A stretch of 64,000 bases of DNA from Nocardioidaceae bacterium (GTDB taxonomy: Bacteria > Actinomycetota > Actinomycetes > Propionibacteriales > Nocardioidaceae), in NCBI GenBank assembly GCA_018672315.1, contig CP076053.1, positions 1,847,827-1,911,826 of the forward strand, given 5' to 3'. The notes beneath the pieces are model-generated. The model ran no database searches, was not told where the DNA came from, and saw only the letters and a program-made list of their open reading frames with translations. Positions 15,628 to 24,091 of the stretch are shown here, piece by piece. Each line of letters starts with the position of its first letter. The stretch's first letter is position 1. A program made the translations under genes and the position numbers.

Positions 15628-16113
15628 TCACAGGCGGCGGTGCATGACGAGCAGGTCCACCTCGCCCTCAGCGGGGTGCTCGAAGGCGCCCGGCACGCGG
15701 CCGACGACCTCGAAGCCGAGCGTGTGCCAGAGGCGTACGGCCGGCCGGTTCGTGGCCACGACCGCGTTGAACTGCATGGCCCGGAAGCCCAGGGCGCGGG
15801 CGGTGCGCAGGCACTCCTCGGCGAGGGCGCGCCCCGTCCCCTGACCGCGTGCGGCCGCGGAGACGACGAAGCCTGCGTTCGCGACGTGCGCGCCCGGACC
15901 GAAGCGGTTGGGTCCGAGGTGGTAGGTGCCCGCGAGCCCACGCCCCCGCGCGTCCTCGGCCACCCGGACGACGCGATGGTCCAGCCAGCCGCGCAAGGCG
16001 TGGTCGGGACCCGCGTCGGTCGGCTCGCAGTAGGTGTCGCCGGCCGCGTACGCCTCGACCAGCATCGCAGCCACGGCCCGGTGGTCCTCGGGCGCGACGT
16101 CACGGATGAGCAC
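15628..16113 (-). CDS. GNAT-family N-acetyltransferase
   Basis: 161 residues with a complete GNAT fold. IRDVAPEDHRAVAAMLVEAY forms strand 1/helix 1, VVSAAARGQGTGRALAEECL is the acetyl-CoA pyrophosphate-binding motif A, and FNAVVATNRPAVRLWHTLGFEVVGRVPGAF is the motif B block. GTG 16113 is chosen since the family begins with a short strand such as VLIRDV; CACACT lies 6 nt before it. It lies 12 bp upstream of the DUF421 gene on the same strand. Substrate unknown. Confidence 0.82.
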   Translation of the reverse strand: MLIRDVAPEDHRAVAAMLVEAYAAGDTYCEPTDAGPDHALRGWLDHRVVRVAEDARGRGLAGTYHLGPNRFGPGAHVANAGFVVSAAARGQGTGRALAEECLRTARALGFRAMQFNAVVATNRPAVRLWHTLGFEVVGRVPGAFEHPAEGEVDLLVMHRRL

Positions 16114-16244
16114 GAGCCGAGTGTGCCCTCGAGGGCCGGCCACGGTTCCGGCGGCCCGGGTCTGGAAAGAGTCTCCTCGGGCGGCCACCCCGTCGCCCGA
16201 GGAACGGACCAGGCCCCGCCGGTGGCGGGTCGGAGGAGACAGAC

Positions 16245-17270
16245 ATGGCAGACACAGCAGGGACGATGCGGGCAGTGCAGGTCTCGGAGAAGGGCGGCGG
16301 CTTCGAGGTCGTGGAGCGTGACGTGCCGCAGATCGGCCCGGGCGAGGCGCTGGTCAAGGTGGACGCGTGCGGCATCTGCCACTCCGACATGTTCGCGAAG
16401 GAGGGCGTCTACCCCGGCGTCGGCTACCCGGTCATCCCGGGTCACGAGGTCGCCGGGTCGGTGGCCGCGCTCGGTGAGGGCGTCACGGGATGGAGTGAGG
16501 GGCAGCGGGTCGGCGTCGGCTGGTACGGCGGCTCCTGCGGTCAGTGCGGCCCCTGCCGAGCCGGCAAGCTCATCAAGTGCCAGGACATGGGTGTCCCGGG
16601 CGTGACCTTCGACGGCGGGTACGCCGACTACGTCAAGGTCCGCGCGAACGCGCTCGCCGCCATCCCCGAGGAGCTGAGCGCGGCGGAGGCGGCGCCGCTG
16701 ATGTGCGCGGGCGTGACGACGTACAACGCCCTGCGCAAGACCGGGGCGCGCCCCGGCGACCTCGTGGCGATCCTCGGCATCGGCGGGTTGGGTCACCTGG
16801 GTGTGCAGTACGCGAAGAAGATGGGGTTCCGCGTCGTGGCGATGAATCGCGGCACCGAGAAGGCCGACCTCGCGACCGACCTCGGCGCGCACCACTACAT
16901 CGACACGAACGCCAGCGACCCCGCCGAGGAGCTCGGCAAGCTCGGCGGCGCGCGCGTGGTGCTCTCGACGATCACCAGCGGCGAGGCCGCCTCGGCCTGC
17001 CTCGGGGGGCTCGGCCCGGACGGCGAGCTGGTCGTCGCGGGCGCGGCCGAGGACCCGCTGAGCGTCCCTGCCTTCGCGCTCATCGGTGGCGAGGCGTCGG
17101 TGACCGGTCACGCCTCGGGCACCGCGGCCGACTCCGAGGACACGATGAACTTCTCGGCACTCACCGACGTGCGCGCCTCCATCGAGACCGCCCCGCTGGA
17201 GGAGGCGGCGGCAGCGTACGAGGCCATGATGGACGGCAGGGCCCGGTTCCGGATGGTCCTGACGACCTGA
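16245..17270 (+). CDS. Zinc-dependent alcohol dehydrogenase (medium-chain)
   Basis: 341 residues, AdhP/AdhT-like. Catalytic zinc ligands are in CGICHSD and PGHEVAG. The structural zinc lobe CGQCGPCRAGKLIKC has four cysteines with correct spacing. The Rossmann motif is GIGGLGHLG near residue 180. It oxidises primary alcohols or reduces aldehydes with NAD(H). ATG 16245 follows GGAGGAGA at 5 nt, a strong ribosome site. Downstream lie an inverted repeat and the OsmC gene on the same strand. Confidence 0.88.
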   Translation: MADTAGTMRAVQVSEKGGGFEVVERDVPQIGPGEALVKVDACGICHSDMFAKEGVYPGVGYPVIPGHEVAGSVAALGEGVTGWSEGQRVGVGWYGGSCGQCGPCRAGKLIKCQDMGVPGVTFDGGYADYVKVRANALAAIPEELSAAEAAPLMCAGVTTYNALRKTGARPGDLVAILGIGGLGHLGVQYAKKMGFRVVAMNRGTEKADLATDLGAHHYIDTNASDPAEELGKLGGARVVLSTITSGEAASACLGGLGPDGELVVAGAAEDPLSVPAFALIGGEASVTGHASGTAADSEDTMNFSALTDVRASIETAPLEEAAAAYEAMMDGRARFRMVLTT

Positions 17271-17284
17271 TTCGCTGTCGTCCC

Positions 17285-17316
17285 ACCCGGTTCGGTTGTC
17301 CGCAATGGAACCGGGT
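17285..17316 (+). terminator. Perfect 9-bp inverted repeat after the alcohol dehydrogenase
   Basis: ACCCGGTTC (17285-17293) and GAACCGGGT (17308-17316) with a 14-nt loop, 14 bp after the stop. There is no T-run, as is usual in actinobacteria. It may instead be an operator of the osmC-like gene, whose start is 57 bp further on. Confidence 0.5.
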
Positions 17317-17373
17317 AGGGGACAGGTGACCCGAGGCGTCCAGCACAGGGGCGCCGCGCTGAGAGGAGCAAAG

Positions 17374-17817
17374 ATGCCCGCACGCACTGCCCGCACCGCC
17401 TGGAACGGCGGACTGGAAGACGGTTCCGGTCAGGTCGAGCTCACGAGCTCCGGCGTCGGCACCTACGACGTGTCGTTCCCCAAGCGTGCCGCCGACGACG
17501 CCGGCGGCACCACGAGCCCCGAGGAGCTGATCGCGGCGTCGCACTCGGCGTGCTACGCCATGCAGCTCTCCGCCTTCATCGCCGAGGCCGGCGGCACGAC
17601 CCAGTCCCTCGACGTGACAGCCGAGGTGTCTCTCGGCCCCGACAGGGACCAGGGCGGCTTCAAGCTCACCGGCATCACGCTCACGGTCCGGGGCGAGGTC
17701 GAGGGCCTCGACGCCGACGGTTTCGCCAAGGCCGCGCAGGACGCGAAGCAGGGTTGCCCGATCAGCAAGGCGCTCACCGGCGTCGACATCACGCTGGACG
17801 CAGCCCTGGAGTCCTGA
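17374..17817 (+). CDS. OsmC-family peroxiredoxin
   Basis: 147 residues of the OsmC/Ohr fold. The two redox cysteines are Cys60 in SHSACYAMQLS and Cys128 in KQGCPISKAL, at the spacing of OsmC proteins. SPEELIAASHSAC is the typical active-site helix. It detoxifies organic hydroperoxides, usually with lipoyl-type or dithiol donors. ATG 17374 has GAGAGGAG upstream. It is probably stress regulated; a 9-bp inverted repeat lies in its upstream region. Confidence 0.88.
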   Translation: MPARTARTAWNGGLEDGSGQVELTSSGVGTYDVSFPKRAADDAGGTTSPEELIAASHSACYAMQLSAFIAEAGGTTQSLDVTAEVSLGPDRDQGGFKLTGITLTVRGEVEGLDADGFAKAAQDAKQGCPISKALTGVDITLDAALES

Positions 17818-17951
17818 GCGCCCCGGGCACGGAGTCGCCTCGCTCGCACCCCGATGTCCGGTTTCTGCCTCGGCACAGGCCTTTTGTCCTACAGTGGAGG
17901 GGATGATCGGCATGTCGCCGACGACCCGACGTGCACCAGGGGAGGCAGCTG

Positions 17952-18290
17952 ATGGATCAGGAACGCGCGCCAGGCGATCGCGTACCCACGGCGCGGCTGG
18001 CTCAGGACGGTGCCGGCGACGAGGTGCCTCCGCCGCTGTCGGACCCTCTGCTGGTCGAGATCATGACCATGGCCGCACAGCTCCCGCGCGAGGCGCTGTC
18101 GGTGTGCCGGGATCTGCTCGGGGTGCTGGTGACCTGCGACCACGAGGAGCTCGCCGAGGTGCGGCAGATGCTGACAGCCGTCCGTCAGCTGCCCGGCACG
18201 CCCCCCGGCGCCAAGGCCGTCATGCGCGGTGGCGCCGACCTCGTCCGCGCCCTGGACCGGGCTCTCGTCGAGAGTGACCGCCGCAGCTGA
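17952..18290 (+). CDS. Hypothetical helical protein
   Basis: 112 residues: a charged, disordered N-terminus (to about residue 28) followed by four amphipathic helices (DPLLVEIMTMAAQLPREALSV, RDLLGVLVTCDHEELAEVRQML, a GTPPGAKAVMRG turn, ADLVRALDRALVES). The family is not recognised. ATG 17952 is chosen since GGGGAGG lies 6 nt upstream; an in-frame GTG at 17931 would add seven residues. It stands alone and is followed by a strong hairpin. Confidence 0.55.
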   Translation: MDQERAPGDRVPTARLAQDGAGDEVPPPLSDPLLVEIMTMAAQLPREALSVCRDLLGVLVTCDHEELAEVRQMLTAVRQLPGTPPGAKAVMRGGADLVRALDRALVESDRRS

Positions 18291-18300
18291 CCCGCCGTCG

Positions 18301-18323
18301 CGGCCCGGACCGCGGCCGGGCCG
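18301..18323 (+). terminator. GC hairpin, likely terminator
   Basis: CGGCCCGG (18301-18308) pairs with CCGGGCCG (18316-18323), loop 7 nt, 10 bp after the hypothetical gene's stop. No U-tract. Confidence 0.5.
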
Positions 18324-18354
18324 GACGACGGATCCGGCGCGGAAGTCTCGGCGA

Positions 18355-18381
18355 GTTCACGACATCCGTTCAGGCGTGAAC
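18355..18381. repeat. 7-bp inverted repeat upstream of the DUF2231 gene
   Basis: GTTCACG (18355-18361) and CGTGAAC (18375-18381), 13-nt spacer, about 85 bp before the start codon. The size and spacing suit a dimeric repressor operator. Function unproven. Confidence 0.3.
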
Positions 18382-18466
18382 GTCCGGCATGGGGCACCAT
18401 CTCCCCAGCGGTGACGGGTGCGGGCTGCGATCGGAGCAGTCCCCGTCGACCGAAGAAGGAGTGCTC

Positions 18467-18922
18467 GTGTTCGACCTGGTCAACGGACTGCCCGTCCACG
18501 TGCTCGTGATCCACGCCGTGGTGGTGCTGGTGCCGCTCAGCGCGCTGGGCGCCGTCGCGATCGCCCTCAAGTCGTCGTGGCGGCGCACCTACGGCCCTCT
18601 GCTGACCGGCATCGCGCTGGTCGCGACCGTGCTGTGCCCCGTCGCCACCTCCAGCGGCGAGGCGCTCCAGGAGCGCGTGGGCGACCCCGGACAGCACGCC
18701 GAGCTCGGCGAGCTCCTCATCTGGTTCATGATCCCGCTGACGCTCCTGATCGCGGCCATGACCTGGTACGCCCGCCGCGACTCCGGCCGACTCTCGGGCG
18801 GTCTCGGCACGGCCGTCGCCGCGCTCACCGTGGTGCTCGCCGTCGCCACGATCGGGATGGTCGTGTGGATCGGCGACACCGGCGCGCAGGCCGCCTGGAG
18901 CGGCCGGATCCAGGCGGGATGA
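18467..18922 (+). CDS. DUF2231 four-span membrane protein
   Basis: 151 residues with four hydrophobic spans (about residues 8-33, 43-62, 80-98, 113-136). It has the family's LPVHVLVIHAVVVLVPLSALG (conserved His pair in span 1) and GDTGAQAAWSG near the end, where the family shows a G..Ga...w motif. The conserved histidines suggest heme or metal binding, but the role is not established. GTG 18467 is chosen since AAGGAG lies 5 nt upstream; GTG 18461 abuts the ribosome site. It overlaps the next gene by 4 bp. Confidence 0.72.
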   Translation: MFDLVNGLPVHVLVIHAVVVLVPLSALGAVAIALKSSWRRTYGPLLTGIALVATVLCPVATSSGEALQERVGDPGQHAELGELLIWFMIPLTLLIAAMTWYARRDSGRLSGGLGTAVAALTVVLAVATIGMVVWIGDTGAQAAWSGRIQAG

Positions 18923-19875
18923 CGCCGATGACGTCGCGACCCCTGCCCTCCGTCGCGCCCACCGGTCTCCCGCGACGCGGACGCAGCCCGCAGGCGCTGG
19001 CCGTCGCTGCCTTCCTGACCGCGACCCGCCGCCGGCGCAGCCTCGGCGAGCGGGTGGCCGGCGTACGACTGCCCACCAGCGCCCCGCCGGCGGCGAGGGT
19101 GCGCGACGTCGCCGCGGTGACCTCCTACCCGCTCGACGGGCACACGGTGTGGCGGCTGCAGCCTCTCGCGCCCCCCGCCACCGGGGGCGCAGTCCCGCTC
19201 GTGGTCTACCTGCACGGCGGCGCGTTCCTCAACGGCATCGACCCGTTCCACTGGCGCTTCGTCGCCGGCCTGATCGCCCGTACCGGCGCTGAGGTGCTGG
19301 TACCGGAGTATCCCCTCACCCCGCCCGCGACGGTGGAGCAGACGCTGCCGTGGAGCGTCGCTGCGTACGCGGAGCCGGCGGCCTCCGCGCGGGCCCAGGG
19401 GCGCCGGGTCGTTCTCATGGGCGACTCCGCCGGCGCCAACCTCGCCCTCACCACGGCCGTCGCCGCGCGTGACGCGGGGCTCACGGTGCCCGACGAGGTC
19501 GCGCTGCTCTCGCCGTGGCTCGACGTCGCCGGACTCTCGCCGGGCGGTATCGCCCTGGACCGCCACGACCCGATGCTCGACCGGGTCGCCGGTCTCGAGG
19601 CCGGTCGCATGTACGCGGGCGCGCCCGGGGTCGCCGACCCTCGCGTGAGCCCCGTGCACGCCGACCTCGCCGGGCTGCGCATCACCTCGTGGTGCGGTGA
19701 CCGCGACCAGGTCGTGGCCGACCAGCGCGAGCTCGCGCGCCGGGCCGCCGCGGCCGGGTGGGACGTCGCCACCCGCGAGGTGCCCGGCATGGTGCACTGC
19801 TTCATGCTGATCGACCTGCTGCCCGAGGCGCGGGCCACGGCGGCCGAGATCGCCGCGGTGGTCTCCGGTGGGTGA
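18919..19875 (+). CDS. Alpha/beta-hydrolase, hormone-sensitive-lipase (HSL/family IV) type esterase
   Basis: 318 residues. The oxyanion-hole motif HGGAF is at residues 99-103. The nucleophile elbow GDSAG is at 168-172 (Ser170), followed by WCGDRDQVV with the catalytic Asp and PGMVHCFM with the catalytic His. It hydrolyses short-chain esters; the natural substrate is unknown. ATG 18919 overlaps the DUF2231 stop (ATGA), so the two genes are coupled. It is followed by the TPP riboswitch of thiBPQ. Confidence 0.87.
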   Translation: MTPMTSRPLPSVAPTGLPRRGRSPQALAVAAFLTATRRRRSLGERVAGVRLPTSAPPAARVRDVAAVTSYPLDGHTVWRLQPLAPPATGGAVPLVVYLHGGAFLNGIDPFHWRFVAGLIARTGAEVLVPEYPLTPPATVEQTLPWSVAAYAEPAASARAQGRRVVLMGDSAGANLALTTAVAARDAGLTVPDEVALLSPWLDVAGLSPGGIALDRHDPMLDRVAGLEAGRMYAGAPGVADPRVSPVHADLAGLRITSWCGDRDQVVADQRELARRAAAAGWDVATREVPGMVHCFMLIDLLPEARATAAEIAAVVSGG

Positions 19876-19882
19876 CGCCCGG

Positions 19883-19888
19883 TAGCCT
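19883..19888 (+). promoter_or_regulatory. -10 box of the thiBPQ transcript
   Basis: TAGCCT, eight bases before the 5' end of the TPP riboswitch, which places the transcript start just at the aptamer. Confidence 0.4.
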
Positions 19889-19895
19889 TCGGGAC

Positions 19896-19986
19896 ACGAC
19901 AGGGGAGCGCCACCAGGGCGCTGAGAGTGTGGCCTCGCCGCAGACCCTCGAACCTGCTCCGGTTAGCACCGGCGAAGGAAGTCGAG
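19896..19986 (+). ncRNA. TPP riboswitch (THI element)
   Basis: The conserved aptamer parts are in order: AGGGGAGCGCC (P2 5' side), GGGCGCTGAGAG with the invariant CUGAGA, then ACCCTCGAACCTG, CCGGTTAGCACCGG and GCGAAGGAAG. The last three match the consensus pyrophosphate-sensing arm ACC..UGAACCUGAUCUGGUUAAUACCAGCGUAGGGA. It binds thiamine pyrophosphate and represses the thiamine transporter downstream. The mechanism is not clear: the 45 nt between aptamer and thiB include GGGAG of the ribosome site, so translational control is likely. Confidence 0.95.
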
Positions 19987-20031
19987 TCTCGACCGTGCGA
20001 GCGGTCCCCTCCCACCCACCGGGAGACACGT

Positions 20032-21159
20032 ATGCGTTCCAGCACCACCTCACGTCCCGCACCCACCACGGTGCGCCTCGCCGTCGCCGGAGTGCTGGGT
20101 CTCGCCCTGGCCGGGTGCTCCCTCGGCGCGGGCTCGGAGCCCCCCGCCGACGGCGGGGCCGGCGGGTCCGGCGGGTCGCCGTCGGCCGCGGAGTCGGGCG
20201 GCACCGTGGTGCTGCGTACGCACGACTCGTTCGCCGTGCCCGAGCAGACGCTGGCGGCCTTCACCGAGGAGACCGGCTACACCGTCGACGTGCAGTCGGC
20301 CGGTGACGCCGGACAGCTGGTGAACACCCTGGCCCTGACCGCGGGTGACACCGACGCCGACGTCGTCTTCGGCATCGACAACACCTTCGCCTCCCGCGCC
20401 GTGGACGCCGGGGTGCTGGCCGCGTACGCCCCGGCCGGTCAGCCGGACTCCGCCGGGACCTACGAGCTGCCCGGGTCTGCCGGGGAGGACCTCACCCCCG
20501 TCGACGTGGGGGACGTGTGCGTCAACATCGACGACACCTGGTTCGCCGAGCGCGGCATCCGGCCGCCAGAGACCTTCGAGGACCTCGTCGACCCGACGTA
20601 CGCCGATCTCTTCGTCACGCCCGGCGCGGCGACCTCCTCGCCGGGGCTGGCGTTCCTGCTGGCCACCGTCGCGGAGTACGGCGAGGACGGCTGGGCCGAG
20701 TACTGGCAGCAGCTCGAGGACAACGGGGCGCAGCTGACCTCGGGCTGGTCGGACGCCTACTACGTCGACTTCACCGCCGGTGGCGGTGACGGCGACCGTC
20801 CGATCGTGCTCTCCTACGCCTCCTCGCCCCCCTTCACGATCGACGAGGAGTCGGGCGAGGCGACGACCTCGGCGCTGCTGGACACCTGCTACCGGCAGGT
20901 CGAGTACGCCGGCGTGCTCGCCGACACCGAGAACCCCGAGGGGGCCCGGGCGCTGGTCGACTTCATGGTCTCCCCGGCCTTCCAGCAGACGCTGCCGGAG
21001 AGCATGTACGTGTTCCCCGTCGACGACGAGGTGTCGCTCCCGCAGGACTGGCAGCGCTTCGCCGAGCTCGCCGACGACCCGCTGCAGCTCGACCCGGAGC
21101 AGGTCAGCCAGAACCGCGAGACCTGGCTACGCGAGTGGGAGGACGTGGTCGGCGGGTGA
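20032..21159 (+). CDS. thiB: Thiamine ABC transporter, substrate-binding lipoprotein ThiB
   Basis: A 375-residue lipoprotein. The signal peptide ends in LALAGC (lipobox, Cys near residue 29), followed by a Gly/Ser/Pro linker. The mature part starts VVLRTHDSFAVPEQTLAAFTEETGY, the typical ThiB/TbpA beginning, and contains DADVVFGIDNTF and SWDAYYVDF-like substrate-site aromatics (GWSDAYYVDF). It captures thiamine or TPP outside the membrane. ATG 20032 has GGGAG upstream. First gene of an operon under the TPP riboswitch; it overlaps thiP by 4 bp. Confidence 0.93.
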   Translation: MRSSTTSRPAPTTVRLAVAGVLGLALAGCSLGAGSEPPADGGAGGSGGSPSAAESGGTVVLRTHDSFAVPEQTLAAFTEETGYTVDVQSAGDAGQLVNTLALTAGDTDADVVFGIDNTFASRAVDAGVLAAYAPAGQPDSAGTYELPGSAGEDLTPVDVGDVCVNIDDTWFAERGIRPPETFEDLVDPTYADLFVTPGAATSSPGLAFLLATVAEYGEDGWAEYWQQLEDNGAQLTSGWSDAYYVDFTAGGGDGDRPIVLSYASSPPFTIDEESGEATTSALLDTCYRQVEYAGVLADTENPEGARALVDFMVSPAFQQTLPESMYVFPVDDEVSLPQDWQRFAELADDPLQLDPEQVSQNRETWLREWEDVVGG

Positions 21160-22892
21160 GCAGCGCTCGGTCGCGTCCGCCCGGCCCGGTGCGGCTTCTC
21201 GGATCGCTCGGCTGGGGAGCCGCGGTGCTGCTGCCCGCGGCGTTCCTCGTCGTGTTCTTCGGCCTGCCGCTGATCGCGATGCTCCGCCTCGGGCTGCTCG
21301 GCGACGCCGGCGGCCTCGACGTCGGTGGCGTGGTCGAGGCGCTGGCACGGCCCCGCATCGCCGAGGTCGTCTGGTTCACGCTGTGGTCGGCGACGCTCGG
21401 CACGGTGGGCTCCCTGCTGCTCGGCGTCCCGCTGGCCCACCTGCTCTTCCGGCGACGCTTCCCCGGCCGGACCCTGCTGCGCGGCATCGTGGTCGCCCCG
21501 TTCGTGCTGCCGACGGTGGTGGTGGGCATCGCCTTCCGGCGCCTGTTCACCGGCCCGTTGGACTGGACGGGGCTCGACGGCTCCGCCGTCGGCATCGTGC
21601 TCGCGCTGGTCTTCTTCAACGTCGCGGTCGTCGTACGCACCGTCGGGTCGTTCTGGGAGGGGCTGGACCCGCGTCCGGCTCAGGCCGCCGCCTCGCTCGG
21701 GGCGTCGCCGTGGCGGGTCGCACGCACCGTGACCCTCCCGGCGCTGATGCCGGTGCTGATCTCGGCGGCGTCGGTGGTGTTCCTCTTCTGCGCCACCGCC
21801 TTCGGAGTCGTGCTGACCCTCGGCGGCCTGCAGTACGCCAACGTGGAGACGCAGATCTACCTGCTCACGACCCAGTTCCTCGACCTGCAGGGGGCTGCTG
21901 CCCTGTCGCTTCTCCAGGTGGCGGTGGTCGCGCTGCTGCTGGGTCTCACCAGGGTGGGCCGGCGGCGTACGGAGACGGGGCTGGCCCGCGGTGCCGGCGG
22001 GCCGGCGCCACGGCTGGGGCGTACGGATGCGCCCGTGCTCGCCCTCGCGGCCGTCGTGCTCGTCCTCGTGCTGGCTCCGGTCGCGGCCCTGATGCTGGGG
22101 TCGGTGCGGTCGGGCGGTGAGTGGACGCTCGCCGGATGGGAGCGGCTGCTCGGCCTCGGCGCCGCGGCCGACGCGGCCTCAGGCACCGTCGTGCCGGGCA
22201 GCGGGGGGTCGGCGTACGAGGCGGTGGGCCTCTCGCTGCGGGTCGCGGTGGACGCGACCCTCCTCGCGCTCACGCTGGGCGTCCTCGTCTCCTGGCTCGT
22301 GGCGCGGGGTCCGGGGGCCGCGGGCCCCGGGGCGGCCGGCTCGGCGACGTCGGGCGGCGTACGTCGTCGTGTCGTGAAGGCGCTCGACGGTCTCGTGATG
22401 CTGCCGTTGGGCGTCTCGGCGGTGACGATCGGCTTCGGCTTCCTCGTCACGATGGGGCGTCCGCCCCTGGACCTGCGCGACTCCCTCGTGCTCGTGCCGA
22501 TCGCGCAGGCGCTGGTGGCGCTGCCGCTGGTGGTGCGCACGCTGGTGCCGGTGCTGCGCTCGGTCGAGACCCGCCAGCGCGAGGCCGCGGCGAGCCTCGG
22601 GGCGCCGCCGTGGCGGGTGGCGATGACGGTCGACCTGCCGCTGGCCTGGCGCGGTCTGCTGGCCTCTGCAGGCTTCGCCTTCGCGGTCTCCCTGGGCGAG
22701 TTCGGAGCCACGGCCTTCCTCGCGGGGTCCGACCGGCCCACGCTGCCCGTCCTCGTCTACCGGCTGCTTGGACGCCCCGGTGAGGACAACCTGACCACCG
22801 CGCTCGCGGGGTCGGTGCTGCTCGCGGTGCTGTGCGCGGGGACGATGCTGCTCGTGGAGCGGTGGCAGGTGCGGTCGGTGGGGGCGCTGTGA
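21156..22892 (+). CDS. thiP: Thiamine ABC transporter permease ThiP
   Basis: A 578-residue permease with two MetI-like domains fused, as in ThiP. Each half has an EAA loop: AQAAASLGASPWRVARTVTLPAL in the first half and EAAASLGAPPWRVAMTVDLPLAW in the second. About twelve hydrophobic spans are visible. A linker of charged and Gly-rich sequence separates the halves around residue 265-290. GTG 21156 overlaps the thiB stop. It forms the membrane channel for thiamine with ThiQ. Confidence 0.92.
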   Translation: MSSARSRPPGPVRLLGSLGWGAAVLLPAAFLVVFFGLPLIAMLRLGLLGDAGGLDVGGVVEALARPRIAEVVWFTLWSATLGTVGSLLLGVPLAHLLFRRRFPGRTLLRGIVVAPFVLPTVVVGIAFRRLFTGPLDWTGLDGSAVGIVLALVFFNVAVVVRTVGSFWEGLDPRPAQAAASLGASPWRVARTVTLPALMPVLISAASVVFLFCATAFGVVLTLGGLQYANVETQIYLLTTQFLDLQGAAALSLLQVAVVALLLGLTRVGRRRTETGLARGAGGPAPRLGRTDAPVLALAAVVLVLVLAPVAALMLGSVRSGGEWTLAGWERLLGLGAAADAASGTVVPGSGGSAYEAVGLSLRVAVDATLLALTLGVLVSWLVARGPGAAGPGAAGSATSGGVRRRVVKALDGLVMLPLGVSAVTIGFGFLVTMGRPPLDLRDSLVLVPIAQALVALPLVVRTLVPVLRSVETRQREAAASLGAPPWRVAMTVDLPLAWRGLLASAGFAFAVSLGEFGATAFLAGSDRPTLPVLVYRLLGRPGEDNLTTALAGSVLLAVLCAGTMLLVERWQVRSVGAL

Positions 22893-23884
22893 GCGGTCTC
22901 GCGGTCGAGGGCGTGACCGTGCGCCTGGACGACACGCTCGCCCTCGACGACGTCGACGTGCGACTCGAGCCCGGTCGGGTGCTGGCGGTGCTGGGCCCGT
23001 CCGGGTCGGGCAAGTCGACCCTGCTGCGGGCCGTCGCCGGCCTTCAGCCGACCGAGGCCGGGCGGGTGCGGTGGGACGGGCAGGACCTCGCCGGGGTGCC
23101 CGTGCACCGGCGGGGGTTCGCGCTGATGTTCCAGGACGGCCAGCTCTTCGCGCACCGCACGGTCGGCGACAACGTGGCGTACGCCCTGCCGCGGCGCGAC
23201 CGCGGCTCGGCCAGCGGCCGTACGCGGGTCGGGGAGCTCCTGGAGCTGGTGGGCCTGCCGGGGTACGCCGCGCGTCGCCCGGCGACGCTCTCGGGCGGGG
23301 AGCAGCAGCGGGTCGCGCTCGCTCGTGCCCTGGCCGCCCGACCGCGGCTCCTGCTGCTCGACGAGCCGCTCTCCAGCCTCGACGCCGCGCTGCGGACGCG
23401 TCTGGCGGTCGACCTGCGCCGCATCCTCACCGATGCGGCCGCGACCGCGGTGGCCGTCACCCACGACCACGCCGAGGCGTTCGCGCTGGCCGACGAGGTC
23501 GCGCTGCTGCGCGACGGCGCGGTCGCCCAGCGTGGCGAGCCTGCGGAGGTCTGGCGCGCTCCGGTCTCGGTGGAGGTGGCGCGCTTCCTGGGGTTCGACC
23601 GCGTGCTGGAGGGCGCGGCCGCGACCGGGGTGCGAGCGGCCGGTGCCGGCCCGGCCGACGAGCGCCCGCTCGCCGTGCGCCCGGGCGTGCTGGCACTCGA
23701 CCCGGCCGGCGAGGTGCGAGGACGTGTCGTCGGCGTCCGTCCGGCGCCCGAGCAGGTCGTGGTCGAGCTCGAGGTGGAGGGGTGGGGGCGCCTGGGGGCG
23801 TACGCGGACACGGCCCCGCAGATCGGTGAGACCGTGACCTCGCGGGTGGACCTGAGCCGCACCGCGCCCGTCGGTCCACGCTGA
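22889..23884 (+). CDS. thiQ: Thiamine ABC transporter ATPase ThiQ
   Basis: 331 residues. Walker A GPSGSGKST, signature LSGGEQQRVALARA, Walker B LLLLDEPLSSLD and switch His in VTHDHAEAF are all intact. The C-terminal about 100 residues form an extra regulatory (TOBE/MalK-like) domain, making it longer than the about 230-residue enterobacterial ThiQ. GTG 22889 overlaps the thiP stop by 4 bp. It powers thiamine uptake; the operon is controlled by the upstream TPP riboswitch. Confidence 0.9.
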   Translation: MSGLAVEGVTVRLDDTLALDDVDVRLEPGRVLAVLGPSGSGKSTLLRAVAGLQPTEAGRVRWDGQDLAGVPVHRRGFALMFQDGQLFAHRTVGDNVAYALPRRDRGSASGRTRVGELLELVGLPGYAARRPATLSGGEQQRVALARALAARPRLLLLDEPLSSLDAALRTRLAVDLRRILTDAAATAVAVTHDHAEAFALADEVALLRDGAVAQRGEPAEVWRAPVSVEVARFLGFDRVLEGAAATGVRAAGAGPADERPLAVRPGVLALDPAGEVRGRVVGVRPAPEQVVVELEVEGWGRLGAYADTAPQIGETVTSRVDLSRTAPVGPR

Positions 23885-23967
23885 GCCGCGGCGTGTCGAT
23901 CACGAAAAGGTGACGGCGCCGCCGCCCGTGTTTCCCGTGGGGCTGGGGTGCCCTACGTTCTCATCCG

Positions 23968-24002
23968 GCGCCCTGAGACGAAGGGGAAGCGACTCAGGGC
24001 GC
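23968..24002. repeat. Perfect 10-bp inverted repeat upstream of the acyl-CoA oxidase
   Basis: GCGCCCTGAG (23968-23977) and CTCAGGGCGC (23993-24002), 15-nt loop, in the 207-bp gap after thiQ. It could terminate thiBPQ or act as an operator. The right arm continues as GCGCCCTCTCC, sharing ten bases with the 21-bp repeat described at 26127, possibly by chance. Confidence 0.5.
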
Positions 24003-24091
24003 CCTCTCCTCCGTGTGCTCGGGGCGGCTTTTCGCGTGTGAGGTGGATCGACGCGGGTGAGTGCACGCCTGTGACGGGGTACCTCCCTGGC

